A stretch of DNA of 64,000 nucleotides from Symbiobacterium thermophilum IAM 14863 (GTDB lineage: Bacteria > Bacillota > Sulfobacillia > Symbiobacteriales > Symbiobacteriaceae), in the NCBI RefSeq assembly GCF_000009905.1, contig NC_006177.1, positions 434,001 through 498,000 of the forward strand, read 5' to 3'. Numbering within the stretch: position 1 is the first letter of the stretch; every line of letters begins with the position of its first letter. Both the position numbers and the translations under genes were made by a program. Positions 34,328 to 43,330 of this stretch are shown here, one piece after another. Below the pieces are notes generated by a model. The model saw nothing but the letters and a program-made list of their open reading frames with translations, did not search any database and was not told where the DNA came from.

Positions 34328-34954
34328 ATGGCGCGCGTCGCCGTCCTCGGCGGCACGTTCGATCCCATCCACCTGGGCCACCTGGCCGCGGCCCAGGGGG
34401 TGCTGCACCTGACCGGCGTGGAGCGGGTGATCTTCCTGCCCAACCGGCAGCCGCCCCACAAGCAGGGGCAGCCGGTGACGCCGGCGGAGCACCGGGCGGC
34501 GATGGTGCGGCTGGCCATCGCCGACAACCCGGCCTTCGGCTTCTCGGACCTGGAGCTGCGCCGCCCCGGCCCGTCCTACACCATCGAGACGGTCCGGGCG
34601 CTGGCGGCGGAGCACCCTGACTGGGAGCCGGCGTTCATCATCGGCCTGGACAGCCTGTTGGCGATCCGCACCTGGCGGGAGTGGGAGACGCTGATGCAGA
34701 GCGTCGACTTCTTCGCGGTCACCCGGCCCGGCCACGACCTGGCCGCGGCTCGCCGGCTCCTTGCCGAGCTGGGCCCGCGCCTCTCCGGGCGGGTACGGCT
34801 GCTGGAGATCCCCGGGGTCGCCGTCGCGTCGGCCGACCTGCGCCGGCTGGCAGCCGCGGGATACCCGCTTCGCTACCTGGTGCCCGACCCGGTGGCCCGC
34901 TACATCGCCGAACACCGACTCTACCTGAGGGGCGAAAGCCATGGCGACGGCTGA
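34328..34954 (+). CDS. nadD: Nicotinate-nucleotide adenylyltransferase
   Basis: 208 aa. The nucleotidyltransferase signature GGTFDPIHLGHLAAA at the N terminus holds the HxGH motif; RRPGPSYTIETV and the ISSTxIR-like VASADLRRLAAAGYP near the C terminus complete the family pattern. Converts nicotinate mononucleotide and ATP to deamido-NAD. Its 3' end overlaps yqeK by 14 bases. Confidence 0.94.
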   Translation: MARVAVLGGTFDPIHLGHLAAAQGVLHLTGVERVIFLPNRQPPHKQGQPVTPAEHRAAMVRLAIADNPAFGFSDLELRRPGPSYTIETVRALAAEHPDWEPAFIIGLDSLLAIRTWREWETLMQSVDFFAVTRPGHDLAAARRLLAELGPRLSGRVRLLEIPGVAVASADLRRLAAAGYPLRYLVPDPVARYIAEHRLYLRGESHGDG

Positions 34955-35513
34955 CTGGCGCACGCTGGAGGGCGTCCTGCAGCGGCAGGTGACCGGCGAG
35001 CGGCTGGCGCACACCTACCGGGTGCTGGAGTACGCCCGTCGCCTGGGCCGCATCCACGGGGCCGACCCTGACCAGGTGGCCGTGGCGGCCCTGATGCATG
35101 ACTATGCCAAGCCGCTGCCTGCCGAAACCCTGCTGCGTGAGGCGGAGCGGCTGGGGCTCTCGGTCCACCCGGTGGAGCGGGCGGCGCCCCACCTGCTGCA
35201 CGGCCCGGTCGCGGCGGCGCAGCTGGCGGAGCAGGGGCTCGTGACGGACCGGGAGGTGCTGCAGGCCATCGCCACCCACACCACCGGCCGGGCGGGGATG
35301 GGTCTGCTGGAGAAGGTGCTGTACGTGGCGGACTACGCCGAGCCCGGCCGCCGCTTCCCCGGCGCGGCGGAGGTCCGGGAGGCGGCGGAGCAGGACCTGG
35401 ACCGGGCGCTGCTGGCGGCCCTGAACAACTCGCTGCTCTACCTGGTCGGGCAGGGGTGGCTCATCCACCCCGCGTCGGTGGAGGCGCGCAACTGGCTGTT
35501 GCAGGGACCGTGA
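34941..35513 (+). CDS. yqeK: YqeK HD-domain hydrolase
   Basis: 190 aa. The HD metal site includes RLAHTYRVLEYA (His), LMHDYAKPLP (HD pair near residue 53) and HTTGRAGMG. YqeK enzymes cleave Ap4A symmetrically. The overlap with nadD indicates coupled expression. Confidence 0.92.
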   Translation: MATADWRTLEGVLQRQVTGERLAHTYRVLEYARRLGRIHGADPDQVAVAALMHDYAKPLPAETLLREAERLGLSVHPVERAAPHLLHGPVAAAQLAEQGLVTDREVLQAIATHTTGRAGMGLLEKVLYVADYAEPGRRFPGAAEVREAAEQDLDRALLAALNNSLLYLVGQGWLIHPASVEARNWLLQGP

Positions 35514-35671
35514 AGCCAGGGGTCTGCGGGGCGCCTTCCGGCGCCGGCGCAGCCGCCGCGGCCAAAGAGGCCCCCGTGTGCCGCCTTCCCCGGCATGAGG
35601 AGGAACCTGCGGACGCGGGGAGAATAGGGTGAACTATCGATAGACAATTGACACGAAAGGAGAATGCCGGA

Positions 35672-36031
35672 TTGACGGATTCCGCCGAGTTGGCCCAGTG
35701 GGCTGCCATTGCGGCAGAGGGGAAGAAGGCCCGGGACGTCCGAATCCTGGACATCCGCTCGATCAGCGTGGTGGCTGACTACTTCGTCATCTGCTCCGGA
35801 ACCAGCGGCACCCACGTGCGGGCGATCGTGGACCACGTGGAGGAGGAGCTCGACAAGAAGGGGCACAAGGTACGCCACGTGGAAGGGTACAGCGGCGGCC
35901 GCTGGGTGCTGCTGGACTTTGGTGATGTGGTCGTCCACGTGATGCAGGAAGAGGAGCGGGAGTTCTACAACCTGGAGCGGCTTTGGGGCGACGCGGTGGA
36001 GGTTGCGGTCGAGACGCCGGCTGTGGGATAA
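35672..36031 (+). CDS. rsfS: Ribosome silencing factor RsfS
   Basis: 119 aa from a TTG at 35672, with AAAGGAG 9 nt upstream. DVRILDIRSISVVADYFVIC and RHVEGYSGGRWVLLDFGDVVVHV match RsfS, which binds L14 and blocks subunit joining. The gap 35514-35671 holds no gene; it may hold a promoter in TATCGATAGACAATTGACA. An upstream in-frame TTG at 35648 has no ribosome site. Confidence 0.93.
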   Translation: MTDSAELAQWAAIAAEGKKARDVRILDIRSISVVADYFVICSGTSGTHVRAIVDHVEEELDKKGHKVRHVEGYSGGRWVLLDFGDVVVHVMQEEEREFYNLERLWGDAVEVAVETPAVG

Positions 36032-36041
36032 CAGGGATTCG

Positions 36042-36070
36042 AAGGGACGGCGAGAGGCCGTCCCTTTTTT
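36042..36070 (+). terminator. Terminator after rsfS
   Basis: A 10-bp stem (36042-36051 with 36057-36066), loop GAGAG, and a run of six T (36065-36070). A textbook intrinsic terminator. Confidence 0.93.
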
Positions 36071-36119
36071 CGTACACACTATATGTCCCAGTGGACCACG
36101 CGGAAGGGGGCGGAGGCGG

Positions 36120-38519
36120 ATGAGGCGGACCTGGCGCTACGTCCTGTTCACCCTTCTGGCCCTCTTCGTCCTGTCCGGGGCCGGCGTCGCCGTCTTCGTC
36201 GCGCAGACCATCGCCGCCGCGCCGGAGCTGAGCGAGCTCAACTGGGCGACCAGCACGGTGATCTACGACCGGGAAGGAAACGAGGTCTACCGGCTGCACG
36301 GCGGCGAGAACCGCATCCCGGTCAGACTCAGCCAGATCCCGGAGCACGTGCGGAACGCCTTTATCGCCGTGGAGGATCCCCGCTTCCGTTCCCACTTCGG
36401 CCTCGATCCCCGCGGCCTCGCCCGTGCTGCCTGGCGCACCGGCCTGTACCTCCTCGGGCTGCCGGGGGGGCGGGTGGAAGGCGGATCCACCATCAGCCAG
36501 CAGCTGGCCCGCAGCGGCTGGCTGACGCAGGAGGTGACCCTGCGGCGGAAGCTGCAGGAGGCGTGGATCGCGATCCAGTTGGAGCGGAAGTTCTCCAAGG
36601 ATCAGATCCTGGAGATGTACCTCAACCAGATCTACTTCGGCCAGGGGGCGTACGGTATCCAGGCGGCCGCCGAGACCTTCTTCGGCAAGGACGTCGGCCA
36701 GCTCAACATCGCAGAGGCGGCCCAACTGGCCGGCATGGTCAACGGGCCGTCCATCTACGACCCCTACGTGGACATGGAGGCCTCCCTGGAGAGGCGCGCG
36801 GTGGTGCTGGACGCGATGCTCCGGGAAGGCGTGATCACCCGGGAGCAGTATGAAGAGGCGATGGCCTTCCGGCCCACCCTGGCCAACACCTTCGAGGGCG
36901 GGGAAGACCGGCAGGAGGGCAACGACTTCATCGACTACGTCATCAGCATCCTGACCGACGCGCAGCCCGGGCTCGCGGAGCGGTACGGGATCCGGCTGCG
37001 GGATCCCCAGTCGGTGGCCCGGGCAGGGCTGAAGGTCTACACCACGCTGGACCCCACGCTGCAGGCGCTGGCGGAGCAGGCGCTGGTCGAGCAGATGGCG
37101 GCTGCGGACGAGGCCTACGGCATCCCGGCCGAGGGGCCGCGGCCGGAGGCCGCGGCGGTGGTGATGAACCCCCGCACGGGTGAGGTGCTGGCGCTGGTGG
37201 GCGGCCGCACCCGGGAGGGCATGCTGGAGTTCAACCGGGCCACCGACGCCCTGCGGCAGCCGGGCTCGGCCATCAAGCCCATCGTGGCCTACCTGCCGGC
37301 CCTGGAGGCCGGGTTGTCGCCGGCGACGATCCTGGACGACGCGCCGGTCCGGCTGTCCAACGACGGTACCACCGTGTGGCCCCAGAACTTCGACTTCAGG
37401 TACCAGGGGCTGAAGCCGGCGCGCTGGGGCGTGGAGCAGTCGGTGAACCCCATGGCCGTGCGGGCGATGCAGTTTGGCGGCGGGCCCTGGGAGGGGGCCG
37501 CGCTGGCCCGGAAGATGGGGCTGACGACGATCCTGCCGGAGGACGAGAACCTGGCGCTGGCGCTGGGCGGCATCGAGAGGGGCGTGAGCGTGCTGGACCT
37601 GACGGCCGCCTACGCCGCCATCGCCAACCTGGGGCTGAAGGTCGACCCGGTGGTGATCACCCGGATCGTCGACCGCACCGGCGAGGTGCTGTTCGAGGCG
37701 CGCCCCCGGCAGGAGCAGGTGGTCAGCCCCGGCGCGGCCTACCTGATGATCGACATGATGAAGGGCGTCATCCGCCGGGGGACGGCCTACGCCTTTACCG
37801 GCGGCTTCCGGGGGTGGCCGGCCGCAGGCAAGACGGGCACCACCGAGGAGAACCGGGATGCCTGGTTCATCGGGTTCACGCCGGACCTGGTGACCGGGGT
37901 CTGGACCGGCTACGACGATCCGGGCAACCCCCTGCCCTGGACCGGGGCTTACGTCCCGGTGCAGATCTGGAACCGCATCATGACCCAGGCCGTCACCGAG
38001 CGCCCGGAGGACTGGCCGCGGCCGGCGGAGGTGGTGGACGTCGCGGTCTGCCGGCTGACGGGCATGCTGCCGGACGCCAACTGTCCGCCCGAGCAGGTGG
38101 TGACGGAACTGTTCCTGGCGGGGCACGAGCCGTCGGGCCCCGGCAACCTGCTGGTGAAGGCCAAGGTGGTGCAGGTCACCGTGCCGGCCCAGGACGGACG
38201 GCCGGCCTACCAGCAGTGGCAGCTGTGGCAGCCCGGGTGTCCGGGCACGCCGGTGGAGCGGCTGTTCATCCGGCGGCCGGAGCCGCTGGTGCGCCACCCC
38301 ACCGACCCGTGGAACCCCCGGTATCTGCCGGCCGACTGGGCGGACGAGCTGCCCGCGGTCACCTGCCAGCCGCAGCCCCGCGCGCGGTGGAACTGGCTGA
38401 CGCTCCCCGGGGGTTGGTGGGGGACCCGGGACGGCGCCGAGGAGCCGGAGGGCGCGGGCCTGCCGGACGAGGAGTTCGACCTGCCCGCCGGCCCGGATCT
38501 GGAGGAACCCCTGCGGTGA
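36120..38519 (+). CDS. Class A penicillin-binding protein (PBP1a family)
   Basis: 799 aa from the ATG at 36120 (AAGGGGGCGGAGG upstream). One N-terminal membrane helix (~8-30). Glycosyltransferase 51 domain with catalytic Glu in AVEDPRFRSHFG (~83) and STISQQLAR. Transpeptidase domain with active-site Ser in PGSAIKP (~382), SVN motif in EQSVNPMA and KTGT (~570). The C-terminal ~120 residues are rich in Trp/Pro and acidic residues. It polymerises and cross-links peptidoglycan outside the membrane. Four-base gap region before the sigma-54 activator. Confidence 0.95.
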   Translation: MRRTWRYVLFTLLALFVLSGAGVAVFVAQTIAAAPELSELNWATSTVIYDREGNEVYRLHGGENRIPVRLSQIPEHVRNAFIAVEDPRFRSHFGLDPRGLARAAWRTGLYLLGLPGGRVEGGSTISQQLARSGWLTQEVTLRRKLQEAWIAIQLERKFSKDQILEMYLNQIYFGQGAYGIQAAAETFFGKDVGQLNIAEAAQLAGMVNGPSIYDPYVDMEASLERRAVVLDAMLREGVITREQYEEAMAFRPTLANTFEGGEDRQEGNDFIDYVISILTDAQPGLAERYGIRLRDPQSVARAGLKVYTTLDPTLQALAEQALVEQMAAADEAYGIPAEGPRPEAAAVVMNPRTGEVLALVGGRTREGMLEFNRATDALRQPGSAIKPIVAYLPALEAGLSPATILDDAPVRLSNDGTTVWPQNFDFRYQGLKPARWGVEQSVNPMAVRAMQFGGGPWEGAALARKMGLTTILPEDENLALALGGIERGVSVLDLTAAYAAIANLGLKVDPVVITRIVDRTGEVLFEARPRQEQVVSPGAAYLMIDMMKGVIRRGTAYAFTGGFRGWPAAGKTGTTEENRDAWFIGFTPDLVTGVWTGYDDPGNPLPWTGAYVPVQIWNRIMTQAVTERPEDWPRPAEVVDVAVCRLTGMLPDANCPPEQVVTELFLAGHEPSGPGNLLVKAKVVQVTVPAQDGRPAYQQWQLWQPGCPGTPVERLFIRRPEPLVRHPTDPWNPRYLPADWADELPAVTCQPQPRARWNWLTLPGGWWGTRDGAEEPEGAGLPDEEFDLPAGPDLEEPLR

Positions 38520-38581
38520 GCGTGGAAGTCACCACTCGGCGGCATGGCAAGAGCGCAGCGCACCGCCGGGGGGGAGCACAC

Positions 38582-39961
38582 GTGGACGGCGCAATTCTGC
38601 GGTACGCCATACAGGTCCTGGACAGCCTGCACGACGGCGTGGTCGCCGTCGACAGCGAGGGGTACGTCATCTACGCCAACGAGGCCAACACCCGCATCAC
38701 CGGGCTGACCCGAGATCAGGTGGTCGGGCGTCACGTCAGCGAGGTGGTGCCCAACTCCCACATCCTGGACGTGCTCGCCTCCCGGACGCCCCTGCTGGGC
38801 GTCCGGACCCGGGTGTTCGACCACGTGGTGGTCTCCAACATCGTGCCGGTGTACCATCAGGGGCGAATGGTGGGCGCGGTGTCGGTCTTCCGGGACATCA
38901 CCGAGGTGCTGGCGCTCTCCCGACAGCTGGACGAGGCCCGCAACACCATCGACCTCCTGCGGGAGAACCTGACGGCGGCGCCGGTCGCGGAGGACGGCGT
39001 CATCATCGGGCAGAGCCCCGCGGCCCAGCGCATGTACCTCACCGCCCGTAAGGCCGCCACCGTGGACTCCCCCGTGCTCATCGAGGGGGAGAGCGGCACG
39101 GGCAAGGAGGTCATGGCCCGGCTGATCCACAACCGCAGCGCCCGGAGGTCACAGCCCCTGATCGCGGTCAACTGTGCGGCGATCCCCGGGACGCTGCTGG
39201 AGAGCGAGCTCTTCGGCTACGAGGAAGGGGCGTTCACGGGCTCCCGCAAGGGCGGCCGGCCGGGGCTCTTCCAGCTGGCCGACGGCGGCACGCTGTTCCT
39301 GGACGAGATCGGCGACATGGATCCGGGGCTGCAGGCCAAGCTCCTCCGGGCGCTGCAGAGCGGCGAGATCCGGCGGGTGGGCGGCACCACCGTCCAGAAG
39401 GTGAACGTGCGCATCATCTCGGCCACTAACCAGAACCTGGCGCAGCTGGTGCGGGAGAAGCGGTTCCGGGAGGACCTGTACTACCGGCTGCGGGTCATCC
39501 ATTTGGTACTGCCGCCCCTCCGGGAGCGGCGCGCCGACCTGCCCCTGTTCCTGGAACACGCGATGCGGCGGGTCTGCGAGCGGCTGGGCCGGCCGCCTGC
39601 CCGGTTCAGCCCGGCCGCGCTGCGGGCTTTGATGGCCTATCCGTTCCCGGGCAACATCCGGGAGCTGGAGAACGTGGTGGAACAGGCGGTGGTCCTGGCG
39701 GAGGGCGACGTGATCGACGTGGGCGACCTGCCGCCGGACGTGGTCGGCGCCGAGACGGCGGCCGCGGGGCCGGCGGACCGCAGCGGGGACGGCTGGCTGG
39801 GGCTCAACGACCCCGGCACGTTTCCCACCCTGGAGGAGGTGGAGCGCCGGGTGCTGGAGGCGGGGCTGCGGGCCTTCGACTCCAAGGCCGAACTGGCACG
39901 CCACCTGGGGCTCTCCAGGGCCACCCTCTACCGGAAGCTGGCGCGTTACGGGCTGGCATGA
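38582..39961 (+). CDS. PAS-AAA+ sigma-54-dependent activator
   Basis: 459 aa from GTG 38582 (GGGGGAG 5 nt upstream). PAS domain ~8-115 (GVVAVDSEGYVIYANEANTR). AAA+ domain ~135-370 with Walker A GESGTGKE, Walker B GTLFLDEIGDMD and the sigma-54 contact loop as GAFTGS (usual form GAFTGA). C-terminal Fis-type HTH SKAELARHLGLSRATLYRKL. Likely senses a small ligand through PAS and drives sigma-54 promoters; candidate targets are the two tryptophanase promoters immediately downstream. Confidence 0.94.
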   Translation: MDGAILRYAIQVLDSLHDGVVAVDSEGYVIYANEANTRITGLTRDQVVGRHVSEVVPNSHILDVLASRTPLLGVRTRVFDHVVVSNIVPVYHQGRMVGAVSVFRDITEVLALSRQLDEARNTIDLLRENLTAAPVAEDGVIIGQSPAAQRMYLTARKAATVDSPVLIEGESGTGKEVMARLIHNRSARRSQPLIAVNCAAIPGTLLESELFGYEEGAFTGSRKGGRPGLFQLADGGTLFLDEIGDMDPGLQAKLLRALQSGEIRRVGGTTVQKVNVRIISATNQNLAQLVREKRFREDLYYRLRVIHLVLPPLRERRADLPLFLEHAMRRVCERLGRPPARFSPAALRALMAYPFPGNIRELENVVEQAVVLAEGDVIDVGDLPPDVVGAETAAAGPADRSGDGWLGLNDPGTFPTLEEVERRVLEAGLRAFDSKAELARHLGLSRATLYRKLARYGLA

Positions 39962-40014
39962 TGTATCGGAATAATACATAGTGAGACGGTGTTTGTTTCA
40001 TCTTGATACATGTG

Positions 40015-40040
40015 AGGGCCGGGAGAAACCTCCCGGCCCT
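40015..40040 (+). terminator. Terminator after the sigma-54 activator
   Basis: A 10-bp stem AGGGCCGGGA/TCCCGGCCCT with a 6-nt loop followed by TTCT. Isolates tna from upstream readthrough. Confidence 0.82.
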
Positions 40041-40050
40041 TCTGCTGTCG

Positions 40051-40067
40051 TTGGTATGATCCTTGCT
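40051..40067 (+). promoter_or_regulatory. Sigma-54 (-24/-12) promoter of tryptophanase copy 1
   Basis: TTGGTATGATCCTTGCT fits YTGGYAYG-N4-TTGCW, with GG and GC exactly 10 bp apart. It lies 49 bases before the ATG. ATGTATC (39961-39967) and GATACAT (40005-40011) upstream could be activator binding sites. Confidence 0.75.
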
Positions 40068-40115
40068 CGTAAGGTCGGCGGACGCGCCATCATCATAACG
40101 AAGGAGGAACCAGTC

Positions 40116-41480
40116 ATGCCAAAGGGCGAGCCCTTTAAGATCAAGATGGTGGAACCGATCCGGCTGATCCCCCGGGAGGACCGGGAGGCGGCCATCAAGG
40201 CAGCGCACTACAATCCCTTCCTGCTCCGGTCCTCCGACGTCTACATCGACCTGCTCACCGACTCCGGCACGGGCGCGATGAGCCAGTTCCAGTGGTCCGC
40301 CATGATGCTGGGCGACGAGTCGTACGCCGGCGCCAGCAGCTACTACCGGCTGAAGGAGGCGGTCACTGACATCACCGGGTACGAGTACGTCCTCCCGACC
40401 CACCAGGGCCGCGGCGCCGAGAAGAGCGCCTTCGCGCAGCTGATCACCCGGCCGGGCATGTACGTGCTCTCCAACATGTTCTTCGACACGACTCGCGGCC
40501 ACGTGCAGCTGGCCGGCGGCCGGCCGATCGACCTGCTGCTGGACGTGCCCACCGAGGAGTACCACCCCTTCAAGGGCAACATGGACACGGCCAGGCTCGA
40601 GGCCTTCATTCAGGAGCACGGCGCGGAGAACATCGCCTGCATCGTGATGACCGTGACCAACAACTCCGCGGGCGGGCAGCCCGTATCCATGGCCAACATC
40701 CGCGAGACGTCCCGCATCGCGCGGAAGTACGGCATCCTGCTGCTGTTCGACGTGGCCCGGTACGCCGAGAACTGCCACTTCATCCGGATGCGGGAGGAAG
40801 GCTACGCTGACAAGGCGCCCATCGACATCGCCCGGGAGATGTTCTCCTACGGCGACGGGTTGATGATGAGCGCCAAGAAGGACGCGCTGGTGAACATCGG
40901 CGGCCTGCTGGCCTTCAAGGACGAGGAGCTGTACACCCGCGTGGGCGGCACGGTCGTGCCCTTCGAGGGCTTCCTGACCTACGGCGGCCTGGCCGGCCGG
41001 GATCTGGAGGCCATGGCGGTGGGCCTCCGGGAGGCGCTGGATCCCGACTACCTGGCGTACCGGGTGGGCCAGGTGGAGTACCTGGGCAACCTGCTGCGCA
41101 GCGCCGGCATCCCGATCCAGTGGCCGGTGGGCGGCCATGCGGTGTTCATCGACGCCGCGAAGTTCCTGCCGCACATCCCGTGGGACCAGTTCCCCGGCCA
41201 CGCGCTCACGGTGGCGCTCTACCAGGAGGGCGGCGTGCGCACCGTGGAGGTCGGCTCGCTCGTGATGGGCCGCGACCCCGAGACCGGCGAGAACGTCCGC
41301 AGCCCGTTCGAGTTCACCCGGCTGGCGATTCCGCGGCGGGTCTACACCAACCTGCACCTGGAAGACGTCGCCGAGACCGTGATCAACGCCTTCCAGAAGC
41401 GGGAGCAGATCCGCGGCGTCAAGTTCACCCGGGAGCCGAAGGTGCTGCGCCACTTCACGGCGCACTTCGATCTGGTCTAG
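40116..41480 (+). CDS. tnaA: Tryptophanase, copy 1
   Basis: 454 aa, PLP-dependent beta-eliminating lyase (tryptophan to indole, pyruvate, ammonia). PLP-lysine in [14 protein letters not shown] near residue 255; PTHQGRGAE and [12 protein letters not shown] bind cofactor. It is tryptophanase rather than tyrosine phenol-lyase because the position after MFF is Asp (MFFDTTRGH) and the C-terminal part has VEVGS where tyrosine lyases have an Arg (MERG). ATG with AAGGAGG upstream. Its TAG stop lies within the CTAG at the edge of the insertion sequence. Nearly identical to copy 2. Confidence 0.93.
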
Positions 41481-43215
41481 CTCAAGTTTCACGCGAACAA
41501 CTCGACATTCGTGGTGTTGAAAAAGTGCATTGGTAAGAAACGGCCCGGTTCAGGGTAATCTCCGCTCCAGCCAGGGGAGTACCCCGGCTGAACACCAGCC
41601 GCAGCGTGTCACCAATACACCGTATGGTTGCCCGGCACCGGGCCGCTACCCGTACCAGGAGTCGACTCTTGGCCTCGGCCAGTTTGGACGAGGAGGTGCT
41701 CAGATAGCGCCAGGCCCAACGCACCAGGTTGAAGGCAAACAGGACGAGCTGCGTAAAGGCGGCGTTGGCCTCGTACTTGCGCAGCCGGGGTGCACCAAAG
41801 TGAAACGTTCCCTTCCACTCCTGGAATCCGGCTTCGATGGTCTGGCGTCCGTGGTAGAGTTTCACGACCTCTGTCATGGTTAGCGCCTCGGTTTGGAGCG
41901 TGGTCAGGATCACGCTGCGGACTTCCCGGCCATCCGTATTCCAGCGGCGCATGGCGACAAGCCGCACCGGATACGGTGCGAGCAGCGTTGGGCCAGGCAC
42001 AGCAACGGCTTCGGAGGCAAACCGGTTCTTCTCGACTTCAACCCAGCCCTCCGCCGGCACGGCGTCGAAGAGGCGCTTGTAGGCGGGATTGCTTCCGGAG
42101 TAGGACTTGATGGTGAACTCGTATCCCAGCTCCAGCAGCCGCTGGATCACCTCCGGCGTGCCAAAGGCGCTGTCGGCTCGCAGCACGATCCGGAGGGGAG
42201 CCGGGTTCGTCTGATTGTCCTGCCTGTACTGCCGGAGCCGATGGTTCAGTTCACGGATGACCTGGACCGTCTCCTGTAACTCGGACTGCAGTTTCTGTTT
42301 CCGCCGGGCGCTGCCCTTGCCCGATACCGTCTGTAATGCCTGATGCAACTGCCGGACCCGCACCTTCTGCTGAGCCAGGCATGCTTCAACCCATTCCACC
42401 CGCCGCAGGGGGCGGCCGATCCGGGCTTCCACCCTGGGGATCAGTTCGAGCAGGCAGGCGCCAGAGCGGCTGTTGGCCTTACCGGACTTGAGAAGGCCGT
42501 CGATGGCAAAGCGCTGCTGCTTTCCAGTGAGGAAGGCGGCTGCGATCTGATAGCCGCGGGCCAGTTGCCCCTGGATGTAGCCAAAGTCGGTACCGGTGTA
42601 CTGCCTGGTCTCTCCCCGGACCTTCTGGCCGGTGAGGTCGATGTCCACGATGACCATTCCGGACCGGTCTGGGCCAGCCACCGCCGCAACCTCCTGCTGA
42701 AGCAGGGGAGCCTGGATCTCCGCCAGTGCATCGGAAAGTTGTTGAACGTTTTCCTCCGTTAGTTTGCTGAAGGTCGCACAGACGGTGGAGAAGTGAGCAA
42801 AGCGTTCCTGCCCCCAGGCTTGAGCTACGGCAGGGTCGGCGACCAGCGGCTCGGGATCGAAGTTCAGGTCCTTCATGTAGCGGCAGTTGCCGAGAATGGC
42901 AACCAACGCCTCGACTACCTTGTCGACCGGCGTATGGGTGTAGGTCTTCTGATTGATCCGCAGGTGCCGGTTCAACACGTCAACCAGGTTCAGCCTTTGC
43001 GCTACCCAACCAAGAGCGACAAGAAAACCATGCCGGGTGGTGCATTTGATGGCTTGCGCAGTGACTTCGGGCGTCGTACCATGAGACTGCATCAGTCGAA
43101 CCTCCACATGGTGGTTTAAGAGGGGCAAATCCCACCATGTATCATTGGTTCAGACTGATGCTTTTTCAATGGGTTTCCATTGTACGGAGTGCGGGTTATT
43201 CACGCGAAACTTGAG
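41481..43215. mobile_element. Insertion sequence between the two tryptophanase genes
   Basis: Length 1735 bp. Ends are imperfect inverted repeats: CTCAAGTTTCACGCGAACAA at the left and, reading inward from the right, CTCAAGTTTCGCGTGAATAA (about 24 bp, four mismatches). CTAG flanks both sides (41477-41480 and 43216-43219), consistent with a 4-bp target duplication; because CTAG is palindromic it could instead belong to the repeats. Carries one transposase gene. Lower GC than neighbours in places. Confidence 0.88.
41482..43092 (-). CDS. DDE transposase (IS4/IS1380-like)
   Basis: 536 aa from the ATG at 43092 (GGAGG 9 nt upstream). Catalytic-type Asp residues in GMVIVDIDLTGQ and LRIVLRADSAFG, and the YxxR/Glu region YHGRQTIEAGFQEWKGTF typical of IS4-superfamily transposases. 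The stop codon lies inside the left inverted repeat. Intact, so the element may still be active. Exact IS family is not certain by eye. Confidence 0.85.
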   Translation of the reverse strand: MQSHGTTPEVTAQAIKCTTRHGFLVALGWVAQRLNLVDVLNRHLRINQKTYTHTPVDKVVEALVAILGNCRYMKDLNFDPEPLVADPAVAQAWGQERFAHFSTVCATFSKLTEENVQQLSDALAEIQAPLLQQEVAAVAGPDRSGMVIVDIDLTGQKVRGETRQYTGTDFGYIQGQLARGYQIAAAFLTGKQQRFAIDGLLKSGKANSRSGACLLELIPRVEARIGRPLRRVEWVEACLAQQKVRVRQLHQALQTVSGKGSARRKQKLQSELQETVQVIRELNHRLRQYRQDNQTNPAPLRIVLRADSAFGTPEVIQRLLELGYEFTIKSYSGSNPAYKRLFDAVPAEGWVEVEKNRFASEAVAVPGPTLLAPYPVRLVAMRRWNTDGREVRSVILTTLQTEALTMTEVVKLYHGRQTIEAGFQEWKGTFHFGAPRLRKYEANAAFTQLVLFAFNLVRWAWRYLSTSSSKLAEAKSRLLVRVAARCRATIRCIGDTLRLVFSRGTPLAGAEITLNRAVSYQCTFSTPRMSSCSRET

Positions 43216-43267
43216 CTAGCAGCCGTTTACAGGACTTAACAGGTGATCGGAGGGCTCGCCTGACATA

Positions 43268-43284
43268 CGGGCGCGACGGTTGCT
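43268..43284 (+). promoter_or_regulatory. Sigma-54-like promoter of tryptophanase copy 2
   Basis: CGGGCGCGACGGTTGCT matches YTGGCACG-N4-TTGCW at all but two defined positions, with GG (43270-43271) and GC (43282-43283) 10 bp apart. It ends 46 bases before the GTG start, almost the same spacing as in copy 1. Confidence 0.55.
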
Positions 43285-43330
43285 CCATGCTATGACCGAA
43301 TCGGTCCACTCTGGCAAAGGAGGAGTTCAC

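Noticed and set aside
35787-38297. An 836-codon minus-strand frame under the PBP gene
   Set aside because: Shadow frame; composition reflects codon bias of the opposite strand.
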